From Paucidesulfovibrio sp036541255 (GTDB lineage Bacteria; Desulfobacterota; Desulfovibrionia; Desulfovibrionales; Desulfovibrionaceae), in the NCBI GenBank assembly GCA_036541255.1, contig JAZHDD010000009.1:27928-91927 (forward strand): 64,000 nucleotides of DNA. Reading direction: 5' to 3'. Under the pieces are notes generated by a model. That model was not told the DNA's origin. It saw only the letters and a program-made list of their open reading frames with translations, and made no database searches. Numbering within the stretch: the first letter of the stretch is position 1; every line of letters starts with the position of its first letter. Of this stretch, positions 8,357-16,915 are shown in pieces. The position numbers and the translations under genes are program-made.

Positions 8357-8869
8357 CTAGCGGGGGCGGCGTTCCTCGATGAGCTGGAGCAGTTCGCCAG
8401 GATTGGAGGGCGCAAGCAGCAGCTTCACTTCTCCTGCATCCACGTACACGGCGTTGTCGCTGTTGCCGAGGACGAATGCCTCGCCACCCTGGGGCAGCGG
8501 AAAGATGCCGCTACGGTATGACCCGAATTTCATGCCCCTTTTGACACCCTTGAGTGCATACAGAGGATCGCTCTTGAGGTTCACTAGGGCTGCGCCGACA
8601 ACGTCGCTCCAGGGCAGGGCCAGATCAAGAAAGGGCGGCGCGCTGAGCATCAGGCCGTCATCGTTGGCCAATATTTCGGCCCGGGCAGGATTGACCAGCA
8701 GCATGTACCAATAGAGCAGGCTCAGGGGGCCGGCCACGGCAATGAGGCAGATGGCGGTCCAGGTCAGCCCGGAGCGGAAGGACCAGGCCACGGTTCCGGC
8801 GATCAGGGCCACCAGAATGACAAAGGCCAGTACAACCCAGCGGTTCATGGGGACTCGGAAAACCTGCAT
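8357..8869 (-). CDS. Small membrane protein with PH-like soluble domain
   Basis: A 170-residue protein. Two hydrophobic segments at about residues 10-28 and 36-60 are followed by a soluble domain of about 105 residues with alternating short strands. The order (two helices, then a compact beta domain ending in a helix) resembles bacterial PH-domain proteins (bPH/YdbT-like), but the match is by layout only. It stands alone, convergent with the preceding gene across a shared terminator and divergent from the PhnD-like operon. No substrate or partner is suggested by context. Confidence 0.6.
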   Translation of the reverse strand: MQVFRVPMNRWVVLAFVILVALIAGTVAWSFRSGLTWTAICLIAVAGPLSLLYWYMLLVNPARAEILANDDGLMLSAPPFLDLALPWSDVVGAALVNLKSDPLYALKGVKRGMKFGSYRSGIFPLPQGGEAFVLGNSDNAVYVDAGEVKLLLAPSNPGELLQLIEERRPR

Positions 8870-9033
8870 GGCTCGACCCTCCGTTGTGTTTCAGCGCTTC
8901 GCGACAGTAGTACGTTTCCGGTGCGCGGTCAAAAAAACGTTGGAATGAAGAGGGCGTTCAGGTAGGATTATTCGGGCCGACCATGCCCTGCGCGCTTTGC
9001 GTGGAGGCATAACGACACGGATCGGGAGTCGAG

Positions 9034-9999
9034 ATGTCATTTCTCTTTCGGGCAGCCAGGACAGCGTGCTTTGCTTTGTGTGCCATGCTCGTCTTGCTCA
9101 GCCTCGCCTCCTGCGGCGAGGACGAACCCTCGGTGAAGGTAGACCTGGAGCACCGGGTCGATCTGGCCGCGCGTCCCCGGCAAGCCTCGGTGACCTACGC
9201 CTATCTTCCCCAATATTCCCACGCCGTGTCCTATGAGCGTCACCGCAGACTGCTCGAATATCTGCGCCGCGAAACAGGACTCCCCCTGCGCCAGGTGTTT
9301 CCGGATACCTTTGACGAGCATATCGAGATGGTCCGGCGCGGTGAAATCGACATTTCCTTTTCCAACCCCTTTGTCTACATCCAACTCGCCGAAAGCGGCG
9401 CACGCGCTTTTGCGCGGGTGGTGGAACCGTCCGGGGAACCATCGTTCCGGGGACAGATCATCTGCCGCAAGGACAACCGTTCCATTGACCGGCTGGCCGA
9501 CTGCCGCGGCAAGCGCTGGATTGCTGTGGACCCCAACTCGGCCGGCGGTTTTCTCTTTCCGCTTGGTCTCTTTCTGGAAAACGGCATAGGCCGGGGCGAC
9601 TTCAAGCAACTGGCCTTTGCGCCCGGTCCGGGCGGCAAGCAGGAAAAGGTCGTGCTTTCGGTGTATTCCGGGGCCTATGACGTGGGTTCCATACGCAAGG
9701 GGACCCTGGATATTCTCGCGGGCAAGATCGACCTGAACAAGATCCGCATCCTGGCGGAAACGCGGGATTATCCGGGCTGGGTCTATTCGGCGCGCGCCGG
9801 TTTTGACCCCAAGGTGGTGGAGTGCGTGGCCCAGGCCATGTTCGCCTTGGGCCGCAACGGCCAGGATGATGCCCCGATCCTTTCAGCCGCGGGTATCCGG
9901 GGCATCGTGCCCGCCCGTGACAACGACTACGATCCCGTGCGCGTGTTGGCGCGACAGCTCAGCGCGGATGGAGCCTTGCCGCAGGGAGCAACGGAATGA
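9034..9999 (+). CDS. PhnD-like periplasmic substrate-binding lipoprotein
   Basis: A 321-residue PhnD/phosphonate-type solute-binding protein. The lipoprotein signal has a lipobox ending at C27 (SLASC). The mature chain holds the two-lobe fold of the phosphate/phosphite/phosphonate family, with SFSNPFVYIQLAESG and a DPNSAGGFLFPL stretch in the ligand-lobe positions. No permease or ATPase follows. Instead the stop overlaps by ATGA the start of a histidine kinase, so it probably serves as the periplasmic sensor for that kinase. The AioX/AioS arsenite-sensing pair is a known parallel. Ligand unknown; a small oxyanion is the natural guess. Confidence 0.85.
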   Translation: MSFLFRAARTACFALCAMLVLLSLASCGEDEPSVKVDLEHRVDLAARPRQASVTYAYLPQYSHAVSYERHRRLLEYLRRETGLPLRQVFPDTFDEHIEMVRRGEIDISFSNPFVYIQLAESGARAFARVVEPSGEPSFRGQIICRKDNRSIDRLADCRGKRWIAVDPNSAGGFLFPLGLFLENGIGRGDFKQLAFAPGPGGKQEKVVLSVYSGAYDVGSIRKGTLDILAGKIDLNKIRILAETRDYPGWVYSARAGFDPKVVECVAQAMFALGRNGQDDAPILSAAGIRGIVPARDNDYDPVRVLARQLSADGALPQGATE

Positions 10000-12077
10000 G
10001 GCTTTTTTCCCGCCTGAAGTTCCGTTCCAAGCTGGTGCTCGGCATCACGGCCATCGTGGTCTGCACCACGCTCGGGCTGGCGCCCCTGGTGGGACGCATG
10101 ACCGCATCGGCCCTGCTGGACGAGAGCAAGAAACGGGGCGTTGCCTTGGCCGAGAGCCTGGCGGCCCGCGCTGTAGACCCGTTATTGTCCGGAGATTTGC
10201 TGCGGCTTAAAAATATGGTGGACGAAGCCAAGGCTCTGGGCGGCGAGGTGGTGTACGCCTTCATCCAGGACGAGACCGGTTTTGTGTTGGCGCACAGCTT
10301 CCAGGGCGGGTTTCCTCTTGAGCTGCAGGCTGCCAACCGGGCCGGCGGGGATGCTTCGGCGCGCATCCAGCTGCTGGATACGGACCAGGGCCGCATCGAC
10401 GATTTTGCCGTTGCGGTTCGCGTTGGCGGGGCCATTTTCGGCGAAGTCCGGCTCGGCCTCTCGCGTAAGCCCATCCAGGCCAAGGTGGAGAGCCTTGTCC
10501 TGACCATGGGTGCCCTGTCGGGCGGAGCGCTCGCGCTGGCCATTGCTCTCTCCACCATCTTTGCCAACAAGGTCACCCACCGCATCGGGCTCCTGCGGGA
10601 GTATGCGGAAAACATGGTCAAGGGCGACCTGGACCTGCATTCTTCCCCGCCGGTGCGACGCAACTGTTGGGAGATCATGGATTGCGGGCTCAAGGCTTGC
10701 CCGGCCTATGGCGACAAGAATAGGCGCTGCTGGTATCTGGCCGGGACGCTCTGCCCGGAATGCGCCGAGGACAACACGCCCCACAAGCGCGATTCCTGCC
10801 GCAACTGCCCGGTCTACCACGAAAACGCCGGCGACGAGATTCAGGATCTGGCCGAGACGTTCGACGTCATGGCCCTGAGCCTCAAGGCCTACATCGGCGA
10901 ACTCAAGGAGGCCGAGCGCGTGCTCTCCAACCAGGAGCGGCTCATGCGCACGATCCTCAACGTCACGCCGGATCTGGTCTCCATGGTGGACACGCGCATG
11001 ATCTACCAAGCCTGCAACACGGCTTTTGCCGAGTTCGTGGGCAGCGATGTGCGCGACATCCGTGGCCGCACGGATTTCGATATTTTTCCCGAGGCCGCGG
11101 CCGAGCAGCGGCACCTGGAGGGAAGGGACATCCTGGAGACCGGGCGCAGACTGGACCGCCAGGGCTGGATCGAAGGCCGGGAAGGGCCGCGCTGGTTCCA
11201 TACCGTGAGTATTCCGGTGCGCGATCAGGAAGGGCACATCACGGGCCTGTTGCGCAACGACCGCGACCTCACCGACCTGAAGCGCTACCAGGAGCAGCTC
11301 ATCCAGTCCCAGAAGATGGAATCCGTGGGCAAGCTCGCCGGAGGCGTGGCGCATGAGATCAACACCCCTTTGGGCGTGATCCTGGGTTATGCGCAACTGC
11401 TCATGGAAGACGTGGAAGAAGGCAGCCAGATTCAGCAGGATTTGGCCACCATCGCCAAACAGGCCAAGGTCTGTCGCAAGATCGTGGCCGACCTCCTGGG
11501 ATTTTCGCGCCAGTCCGAGAGCGTCAAGCGGGAGATGTGCTTCAACAACTCGGTCATGGAAGCCGTGACCCTGGTCCGACATACCTTTGAAATGGACAAG
11601 GTCAGCATTGAGGAACGCTTGGACGACCGTATGCCCATCATTTACGGCGACCCGGAAAAACTCAAGCAGATATGGATCAACCTGCTCAATAATGCCCGGG
11701 ACGCCATGCCTTCGGGTGGGGCCATCATGGTCAAGACCAAGCTGGACACTCCTGCCCAAAAAGTTACACTATGGCTTTCCGACAGCGGTTCCGGTATAGC
11801 CGTCGAGGATTTGCACAGGATCTTCGATCCGTTCTACACGACCAAACCTGTAGGCAAGGGCACGGGGCTGGGATTGTCCGTGTCGTTCGGCATCATCGAG
11901 GATCATGGCGGAGAAATTCACGCGGAAAGCCCCGTCCCCGAGGAATTCCGCCCCAAGGATTTGCCCGAGGGCGTCGAGCCCGGGCCGGGCACCCTGTTCG
12001 TGGTGGACCTGCCTCTGGATCACGCCAGTACGCTGGACACGGCGTATGCCGCTCAGGAACAGGACTACAAAGGCTGA
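9996..12077 (+). CDS. Membrane histidine kinase with Cys-rich insert and PAS domain
   Basis: A 693-residue sensor kinase. Helix 1 (residues 12-32), a periplasmic domain to about 165, helix 2 (166-188) and a HAMP-like linker are followed by a Cys-rich segment with eight cysteines: C224, C230, C235, C245, C253, C256, C268 and C271. Then come a PAS domain (about 310-430), HisKA with phospho-acceptor H453 (GGVAHEINTP), and HATPase_c with N, G1 (DSGSGI) and G2 (GKGTGLGLS) boxes. It overlaps the PhnD-like gene by 4 bp, and a lone receiver follows 10 bp later. The Cys segment could bind a metal, an Fe-S cluster or a redox disulfide and add a second input; that is inference. Confidence 0.9.
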   Translation: MRLFSRLKFRSKLVLGITAIVVCTTLGLAPLVGRMTASALLDESKKRGVALAESLAARAVDPLLSGDLLRLKNMVDEAKALGGEVVYAFIQDETGFVLAHSFQGGFPLELQAANRAGGDASARIQLLDTDQGRIDDFAVAVRVGGAIFGEVRLGLSRKPIQAKVESLVLTMGALSGGALALAIALSTIFANKVTHRIGLLREYAENMVKGDLDLHSSPPVRRNCWEIMDCGLKACPAYGDKNRRCWYLAGTLCPECAEDNTPHKRDSCRNCPVYHENAGDEIQDLAETFDVMALSLKAYIGELKEAERVLSNQERLMRTILNVTPDLVSMVDTRMIYQACNTAFAEFVGSDVRDIRGRTDFDIFPEAAAEQRHLEGRDILETGRRLDRQGWIEGREGPRWFHTVSIPVRDQEGHITGLLRNDRDLTDLKRYQEQLIQSQKMESVGKLAGGVAHEINTPLGVILGYAQLLMEDVEEGSQIQQDLATIAKQAKVCRKIVADLLGFSRQSESVKREMCFNNSVMEAVTLVRHTFEMDKVSIEERLDDRMPIIYGDPEKLKQIWINLLNNARDAMPSGGAIMVKTKLDTPAQKVTLWLSDSGSGIAVEDLHRIFDPFYTTKPVGKGTGLGLSVSFGIIEDHGGEIHAESPVPEEFRPKDLPEGVEPGPGTLFVVDLPLDHASTLDTAYAAQEQDYKG

Positions 12078-12087
12078 GAGGATTGCA

Positions 12088-12447
12088 ATGGCAGAAATCA
12101 TAGTAGTGGACGATGTTTCCGATGCCGGGATTCTGGTCAAGCGTATTCTGGAACGCAAGGGCCATACGGTTTTCGCCTTCACCGAAGAGGAAGACGCCAT
12201 TGCCCATGCCCGGCAATCCAAACCGGATCTGGCCATCCTGGACATCAAGCTCAAGAAGATGACCGGCGTCGAGGTTCTGGAGGAGCTGAAAAAATCCCAT
12301 CCGGCGATCAAGGCCATCATGCTTACCGGCTACCCCACGCTGGAAACCGCACGTGAATCCCTGCGTCTCGGTGCCAGCGAATACTGCGTCAAGCCCATCG
12401 ACAAGGACGAATTGGAGTCCAAGGTGGCTGAAGTCCTCGACACCTAA
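12088..12447 (+). CDS. Single-domain response regulator (receiver only)
   Basis: A 119-residue CheY-type receiver. It has the acidic pair VDD (residues 7-9), phospho-acceptor D52 (LAILD), a conserved Thr in MLTGY and Lys in VKPID. There is no output domain, so the signal must pass to another protein, either by direct contact or by a phosphorelay. The start at 12088 is the MAEII start; the open frame extends upstream inside the kinase gene only by chance. It lies between the kinase and a PEP-synthase-like gene, 17 bp before the latter's GTG, which makes that protein a candidate partner. Confidence 0.92.
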   Translation: MAEIIVVDDVSDAGILVKRILERKGHTVFAFTEEEDAIAHARQSKPDLAILDIKLKKMTGVEVLEELKKSHPAIKAIMLTGYPTLETARESLRLGASEYCVKPIDKDELESKVAEVLDT

Positions 12448-12464
12448 ACTCATCGGCGGCGTAC

Positions 12465-14939
12465 GTGTTCATCGGCGAACTATTCAAGCATTGGACCTAT
12501 CAGGTTTTTGCGCCGGGCGCATTGCTACGCAGCAAGTACAACGCCTTCAAGGAACTCCTGGAATACGACGCGCGTTGCCTCGAAGGCGTGGCCGATCTGG
12601 AGGAGATCGCCTATGGCCGGGAAAAGGCGGACTGGGCGCGCATGAGCCGCCTGACGCGCCAGCTTACCCGCGACGTTGGCGAGATGGTCCGCCGGCTCAA
12701 GCTCATGGGGCCTTCACGTTATGTGGGCCTGCCGGATTATTACAACAAATTCCGTTTCTATGTGAGCATGGGCATGGACATGCCCGATCCGGCCATTGTG
12801 CCGCCTCATGTCATCGACCTGGAAGAGGCCGCGGACCTGCCGCGCCTGGCCGGGGGCAAGGCGCACAATGTCGGGCTCATGGTGGCGGAAACCTATCTGC
12901 GCGTGCCTCCGGGCTTTGTGGTCACGGCCAACGCCTTCAACTATTTTCTGGAAGCCAACGGTCTGCGTCCGGAACTGGACGAATTGCTCGGCCAGATCGA
13001 GCTGTCCAAGCCCGGCGAGGTGGAACGACTTTGCCGCGAGATGCGGGAACTGGTGCTTTCCGGCCTCGTGCCCCCGCCCATCGCCGAGGAGATACGCTCG
13101 CGCGCCCTGGCGCTCGCCGGGCCGGAAGGCTCGCTCGCAGTGCGTTCCAGCGCCGTGGCCGAGGACGGCGAATTGACCTTTGCCGGACAATACGAAAGCC
13201 TGCTGCCCGTGGACCCGGAGCAATGCGTGGAAGCGTACCGGCAGGTGCTTGCCGGAAAATACACGCCGCGCGCCGTGACCTATCGTATCCTGAACGGACT
13301 TTCCGACGTGGAGACGCCCATGGCCGTGCTGGTCATGCCGCTGGTGGAGGCGCAGTCCGCGGGCGTGGTCTACACCCTGGACATGGACCGTTCCCAGGCG
13401 GTCTGCGGCATGCTCTCGGTCTATGCCGTGCCCGGCGTGGGGGAAAACCTTGTCGGCGGCAAGGCCGTGCCCCAGATTTATTGCCTGACCCGCGACAAGG
13501 AGCCGCTTCTGGTGCAGGAGCCCGGGGAGAACGCCGTGCTTACGGCCGCACAGGCCGAAGAGGTTGCCCACGCCGCCCTGGAACTGGAACTGATGTTCGG
13601 TTCGCCCCAGGACGTGGAGTGGGCCTTTGACCATCAGGGCCAACTGCACATTCTTCAGTCCAGACCGCTGGGCGGCAGCCACAAGGCCGTGTCCGCGCCG
13701 GAGCGTTCGGTCCCGGGCCATATCGTGCCGCTGCTTTCCGATGCGGTACGCGCTTCAGGCGGCGCCGCGCACGGACGTGTTTTTCATTACCGGCCGCCTC
13801 AGCATGGCGTGCAGGACATCCCGCGCGACGCCGTGCTTGTGGTCGGCGCCCTGGACCCGGCTTTGGCCGGGGCCGTGGGCAAGATTCGCGCGGTCGTGGC
13901 CGAGGCCGGAAGCCGGGCCAGCCATTTCGCGTCCGTGGCTCGTGAATTCGGCCTGCCCGTTCTGGTGGGCGTGGAAAACGCCTTTGAACGCTTTGGGCAG
14001 GGCCGGGAAATCACGGTGGACGCGGACACGGGCACGGTCTATCCGGGCCGGGTAGAAGAATTGCTGTCCCCGGAACCGGCGGCGCAGCGGGGCTCGCAGT
14101 CGCGGACCAGCCCGGCTCTGGACAGATTGAGTCAGGTCATGCCGCATATCTCGCGGTTGACTCTGACCGATCCCCAGTCGCCGGATTTCACGCCGGAGAA
14201 ATGCCGTTCGCTGCATGATATCGTGCGCTTCTGCCATGAAATGGCCGTGGCCGAGATGTTTTTCCTGGTGGGCAAGGGCGGCCGGGGCATGAGCTCGTCC
14301 CGCAAGCTGGAGACCGGCCTGCCTCTGGTCATGTACCTGCTGGACGTGGGAGGAGGCCTGTTCACCCAGGCCCTGGACAAGGAAGCCATCACGCCCGACG
14401 ACATCAAAAGCCCGCCCATGTGGTCGCTCTGGCAGGGCCTTTCGGCCAAGGATGTGAAATGGCTTGACGGGCTCACCCATATGGACTGGGAAGAGTTCGA
14501 CAGGATCAGCGCGGGCATCTTCAGCCATGATTCCCGTTTGCTGGCCAGCTATGCCGTTATTTCCGAGGATTACACCCATCTGATGATCCGTTTCGGCTAC
14601 CACTTTTCCCAGGTGGATACGTTGTGCAGTCCGGATTCCCGCACCAACTACATCAACTTCCGCTTCAAGGGTGGGGGCGGCTCCACGCGGCAAAGGGAGC
14701 TGCGGCTGCGTTTCATGGAACGGGTTTTTGGCCACCACGGCTGGAAGGTGCGGGTGCGCGGCGATCTGCTCGACGCGACTCTGGGCGGTGACCGCGAGGC
14801 CGTGATGCAGAAGCAGCTTTTCCTGCTCGGCCGGATTTTGGGCCGAACGCGGCTCATGGATATGGGATTGCGCGACGAGGCCCAGGTGGACCGTATGGCT
14901 GAGGATTTTCTGCATACCCCGGTCGAAGTCGAGTATTGA
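12465..14939 (+). CDS. PEP-synthase-like protein without the PEP/pyruvate barrel
   Basis: An 824-residue protein. After about 100 residues of unclear type comes the ATP-grasp nucleotide domain of PEP synthase/pyruvate phosphate dikinase (about residues 115-410, with GGKAHNVGLM and SLAVRSSAVAEDG). Then comes the swivelling phosphohistidine domain (about 430-545) with H487 (GSRASHFASVAREFG). The usual C-terminal PEP/pyruvate TIM barrel is missing. In its place are about 270 residues I do not recognise, with Cys, His and Trp residues and the motif GGGGSTRQREL. So an ATP-dependent His phosphorylation step looks intact while the acceptor substrate must differ. Start is GTG at 12465. It probably acts downstream of the adjacent receiver. 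Confidence 0.8.
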   Translation: MFIGELFKHWTYQVFAPGALLRSKYNAFKELLEYDARCLEGVADLEEIAYGREKADWARMSRLTRQLTRDVGEMVRRLKLMGPSRYVGLPDYYNKFRFYVSMGMDMPDPAIVPPHVIDLEEAADLPRLAGGKAHNVGLMVAETYLRVPPGFVVTANAFNYFLEANGLRPELDELLGQIELSKPGEVERLCREMRELVLSGLVPPPIAEEIRSRALALAGPEGSLAVRSSAVAEDGELTFAGQYESLLPVDPEQCVEAYRQVLAGKYTPRAVTYRILNGLSDVETPMAVLVMPLVEAQSAGVVYTLDMDRSQAVCGMLSVYAVPGVGENLVGGKAVPQIYCLTRDKEPLLVQEPGENAVLTAAQAEEVAHAALELELMFGSPQDVEWAFDHQGQLHILQSRPLGGSHKAVSAPERSVPGHIVPLLSDAVRASGGAAHGRVFHYRPPQHGVQDIPRDAVLVVGALDPALAGAVGKIRAVVAEAGSRASHFASVAREFGLPVLVGVENAFERFGQGREITVDADTGTVYPGRVEELLSPEPAAQRGSQSRTSPALDRLSQVMPHISRLTLTDPQSPDFTPEKCRSLHDIVRFCHEMAVAEMFFLVGKGGRGMSSSRKLETGLPLVMYLLDVGGGLFTQALDKEAITPDDIKSPPMWSLWQGLSAKDVKWLDGLTHMDWEEFDRISAGIFSHDSRLLASYAVISEDYTHLMIRFGYHFSQVDTLCSPDSRTNYINFRFKGGGGSTRQRELRLRFMERVFGHHGWKVRVRGDLLDATLGGDREAVMQKQLFLLGRILGRTRLMDMGLRDEAQVDRMAEDFLHTPVEVEY

Positions 14940-14946
14940 GGCGCGC

Positions 14947-16032
14947 ATGCCCAAGAGCAAGCCCGCATATCAAATCAACTGGGTCACGGACCATCTGGCC
15001 GTGGGGCAGGCCCCCATGTCCGTGGCGCAGCTGGATTCCCTGCGCGAGCAGGGCGTGGACGCCATCATCAATCTCTGCGGCGAATTTTGCGACCTGCATG
15101 ATATCGAGGCCGAGCACGGCTTCGAGGTCTATTACCTGCCTCTGCCGGACGAGGAGGCCCCGGAGCTGGCCGAGCTGGAAAAGGCTCTGGAGTGGCTGGA
15201 TGAGTCCATCTATCTGGGCAAGCGGGTATTGATCCACTGCCGTCACGGCATAGGCCGCACCGGCACGATCCTCAACGCCTACCTGTTGCGCCGAGGACTG
15301 GGGCACAGAATGGCCGGACGCAAACTCAAGGGATTGCGGTCCAAACCCGCCAATTTCGATCAGTGGTGGACCATACGCAAGTATGGACGCCAAAGTGGGC
15401 GGCTCACGGTGCGCGAACCTTCCCTGGAGTTCAAGCATCTCGTGGACCTTGCACCCTATTTTCTGGACTACGAAGCCCTGGTTCAGCGTGCCGAGGACCT
15501 TTTCGAGTACGAGTCCGAGAACAAGGGCAATGGTTCGGATCAGACAGGCCGGTGCGGAAGGGACCATGACCGCTGTTGCAGCACGCCCGTGCGCCTGAGC
15601 CTGCTCGAAGCCGTGTATGTGGCCCAGCGGATCAACGGCCAGCTCAGCAGCCGGGAGCGGTTGGAAGCCATTGAGCGCGCCGTTGCCGTGGCCCGCAAGG
15701 AGCGCGCCGAGCTGCTGCTGCATGAAGGGCTGGACGTGTGTCTGGCCGGGGCGGGCGCGCTGTGTCCACTTTCCGTGGCCGGCAACTGCATGATTTTCCC
15801 CTACCGTCCTTTGCAGTGCCGCTCTTTCGAACTTTCCGAGGACGTCAAGCAGGAACTGTGGGCGGATTTGCTCGCCCCGGCCCTGGACAAGGGGTCGCGT
15901 GATCTCTTTTTTGCCTTCACCTCGGAGTTTCCCGAGGAAACATCGTTGGTCTTTGCGCTGCCTGATGTGGTTTCCGGCCGGTATGTTCAGACGTTTTTTC
16001 ATTATATGCTCAAACGGAGCAAAGCTGAATGA
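14947..16032 (+). CDS. Dual-specificity phosphatase fused to a YkgJ-type Cys domain
   Basis: A 361-residue fusion. Residues 1-170 form a dual-specificity/tyrosine phosphatase-like domain with P-loop C98 (HCRHGIGRT) and an upstream acid D68 in LPLPDEE. From about 200, Cys residues in CGRDHDRCC and later CPLS...C, with YRPLQCR, match the YkgJ (CxxCxxxC-type zinc/iron chelating) family. It begins 7 bp after the PEP-synthase-like gene and overlaps the next gene by ATGA, so all are probably one transcript. A phosphatase next to a histidine kinase, a receiver and a phosphotransfer protein suggests reversible phosphorylation control, which is inference. Confidence 0.85.
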   Translation: MPKSKPAYQINWVTDHLAVGQAPMSVAQLDSLREQGVDAIINLCGEFCDLHDIEAEHGFEVYYLPLPDEEAPELAELEKALEWLDESIYLGKRVLIHCRHGIGRTGTILNAYLLRRGLGHRMAGRKLKGLRSKPANFDQWWTIRKYGRQSGRLTVREPSLEFKHLVDLAPYFLDYEALVQRAEDLFEYESENKGNGSDQTGRCGRDHDRCCSTPVRLSLLEAVYVAQRINGQLSSRERLEAIERAVAVARKERAELLLHEGLDVCLAGAGALCPLSVAGNCMIFPYRPLQCRSFELSEDVKQELWADLLAPALDKGSRDLFFAFTSEFPEETSLVFALPDVVSGRYVQTFFHYMLKRSKAE

Positions 16033-16712
16033 ATCCGCTTGAAGAAAAAGTAGAGGTTTCCCTTCGTTTGCTGCGCCAGCTTTTGCGGGAGCATGGTGTG
16101 GATCAGGTGGCCGTGGCCTGGACCGGGGGCAAGGATTCCACCGTGGCCTTGGATCTTTGGCGGCGTGTCCTGGCCCATGCCGGAAAGGAAAGCGCGGCTG
16201 GCAGCGCCCGTGCCCTGACCCTGGACACCGGGCTGAAATTTCCCGAAGTGGTTTCGTTCCGCAACAGGCTGGCGCGGGACTGGAAAATCGATCTGGTGGT
16301 GGCCCGGCCACGTATGGACATCGCTCATTATCCGGTAGCCGAGGACAAACTGGACTGCTGCGCCAAACTCAAGGTGGAACCGTTGCAACGTGCTGTCCGC
16401 GGCATGAAGGTTACGGCTTTGGTCACGGGATTGCGCCGGGACGAGCATGAAAGTCGGGCAGGACGGGACTACCTGGAAAAACGGGAAGAACCGGACTACG
16501 TGCAGTGCAACCCCCTGTTGGACTGGACCGAAATGGACATTTGGGCCTACACCACCGGCCGCGGTCTGCCGTTCTGCGAGCTGTATTCCAAGGGGTATCG
16601 CTCCCTGGGCTGCGTGCCGTGCACCGAAACAGCCGAAGGAACGGAACGTTCCGGCCGTGACGCGGACAAGGAAGGAAAGCTCGATACCCTGCGTTCGCTG
16701 GGCTACTTCTAG
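16029..16712 (+). CDS. APS/PAPS-reductase-family (PP-loop) protein with CC-CxxC Fe-S motif
   Basis: A 227-residue adenine-nucleotide alpha-hydrolase-fold protein. The PP-loop is WTGGKDSTVA (31-40), followed by TGLRRDEHESR (133-143) as in CysH. C110-C111 and C195-x-x-C198 reproduce the CC-X80-CXXC ligand set that holds the [4Fe-4S] cluster of assimilatory APS reductases. The C-terminal catalytic ECGxH Cys tail of those enzymes is absent: the chain ends TLRSLGYF. It may therefore activate or bind an adenylylated substrate but not form the usual thiosulfonate intermediate. It is the last gene of the sensor-kinase block. Dissimilatory sulfate reducers use AprAB for APS, so the role here is open. 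Confidence 0.82.
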   Translation: MNPLEEKVEVSLRLLRQLLREHGVDQVAVAWTGGKDSTVALDLWRRVLAHAGKESAAGSARALTLDTGLKFPEVVSFRNRLARDWKIDLVVARPRMDIAHYPVAEDKLDCCAKLKVEPLQRAVRGMKVTALVTGLRRDEHESRAGRDYLEKREEPDYVQCNPLLDWTEMDIWAYTTGRGLPFCELYSKGYRSLGCVPCTETAEGTERSGRDADKEGKLDTLRSLGYF

Positions 16713-16915
16713 AGAGTGACCCAGGGCGGAAGTATGGAGGCTGTATCCTCTGCATGCGAACAGGGTCTTTTCCGGCAACAGCGTTTCAAAGGATTTGGCT
16801 TTTTTCATCCGCTCTTCATGGGTTTAACCTGCTGCCGACTCGTGATATGCGTAGCGGACACGAGGCGTGGCCGCGTCCGATAATCCAATACCAACCATCT
16901 ATAATATCAGCAGAT

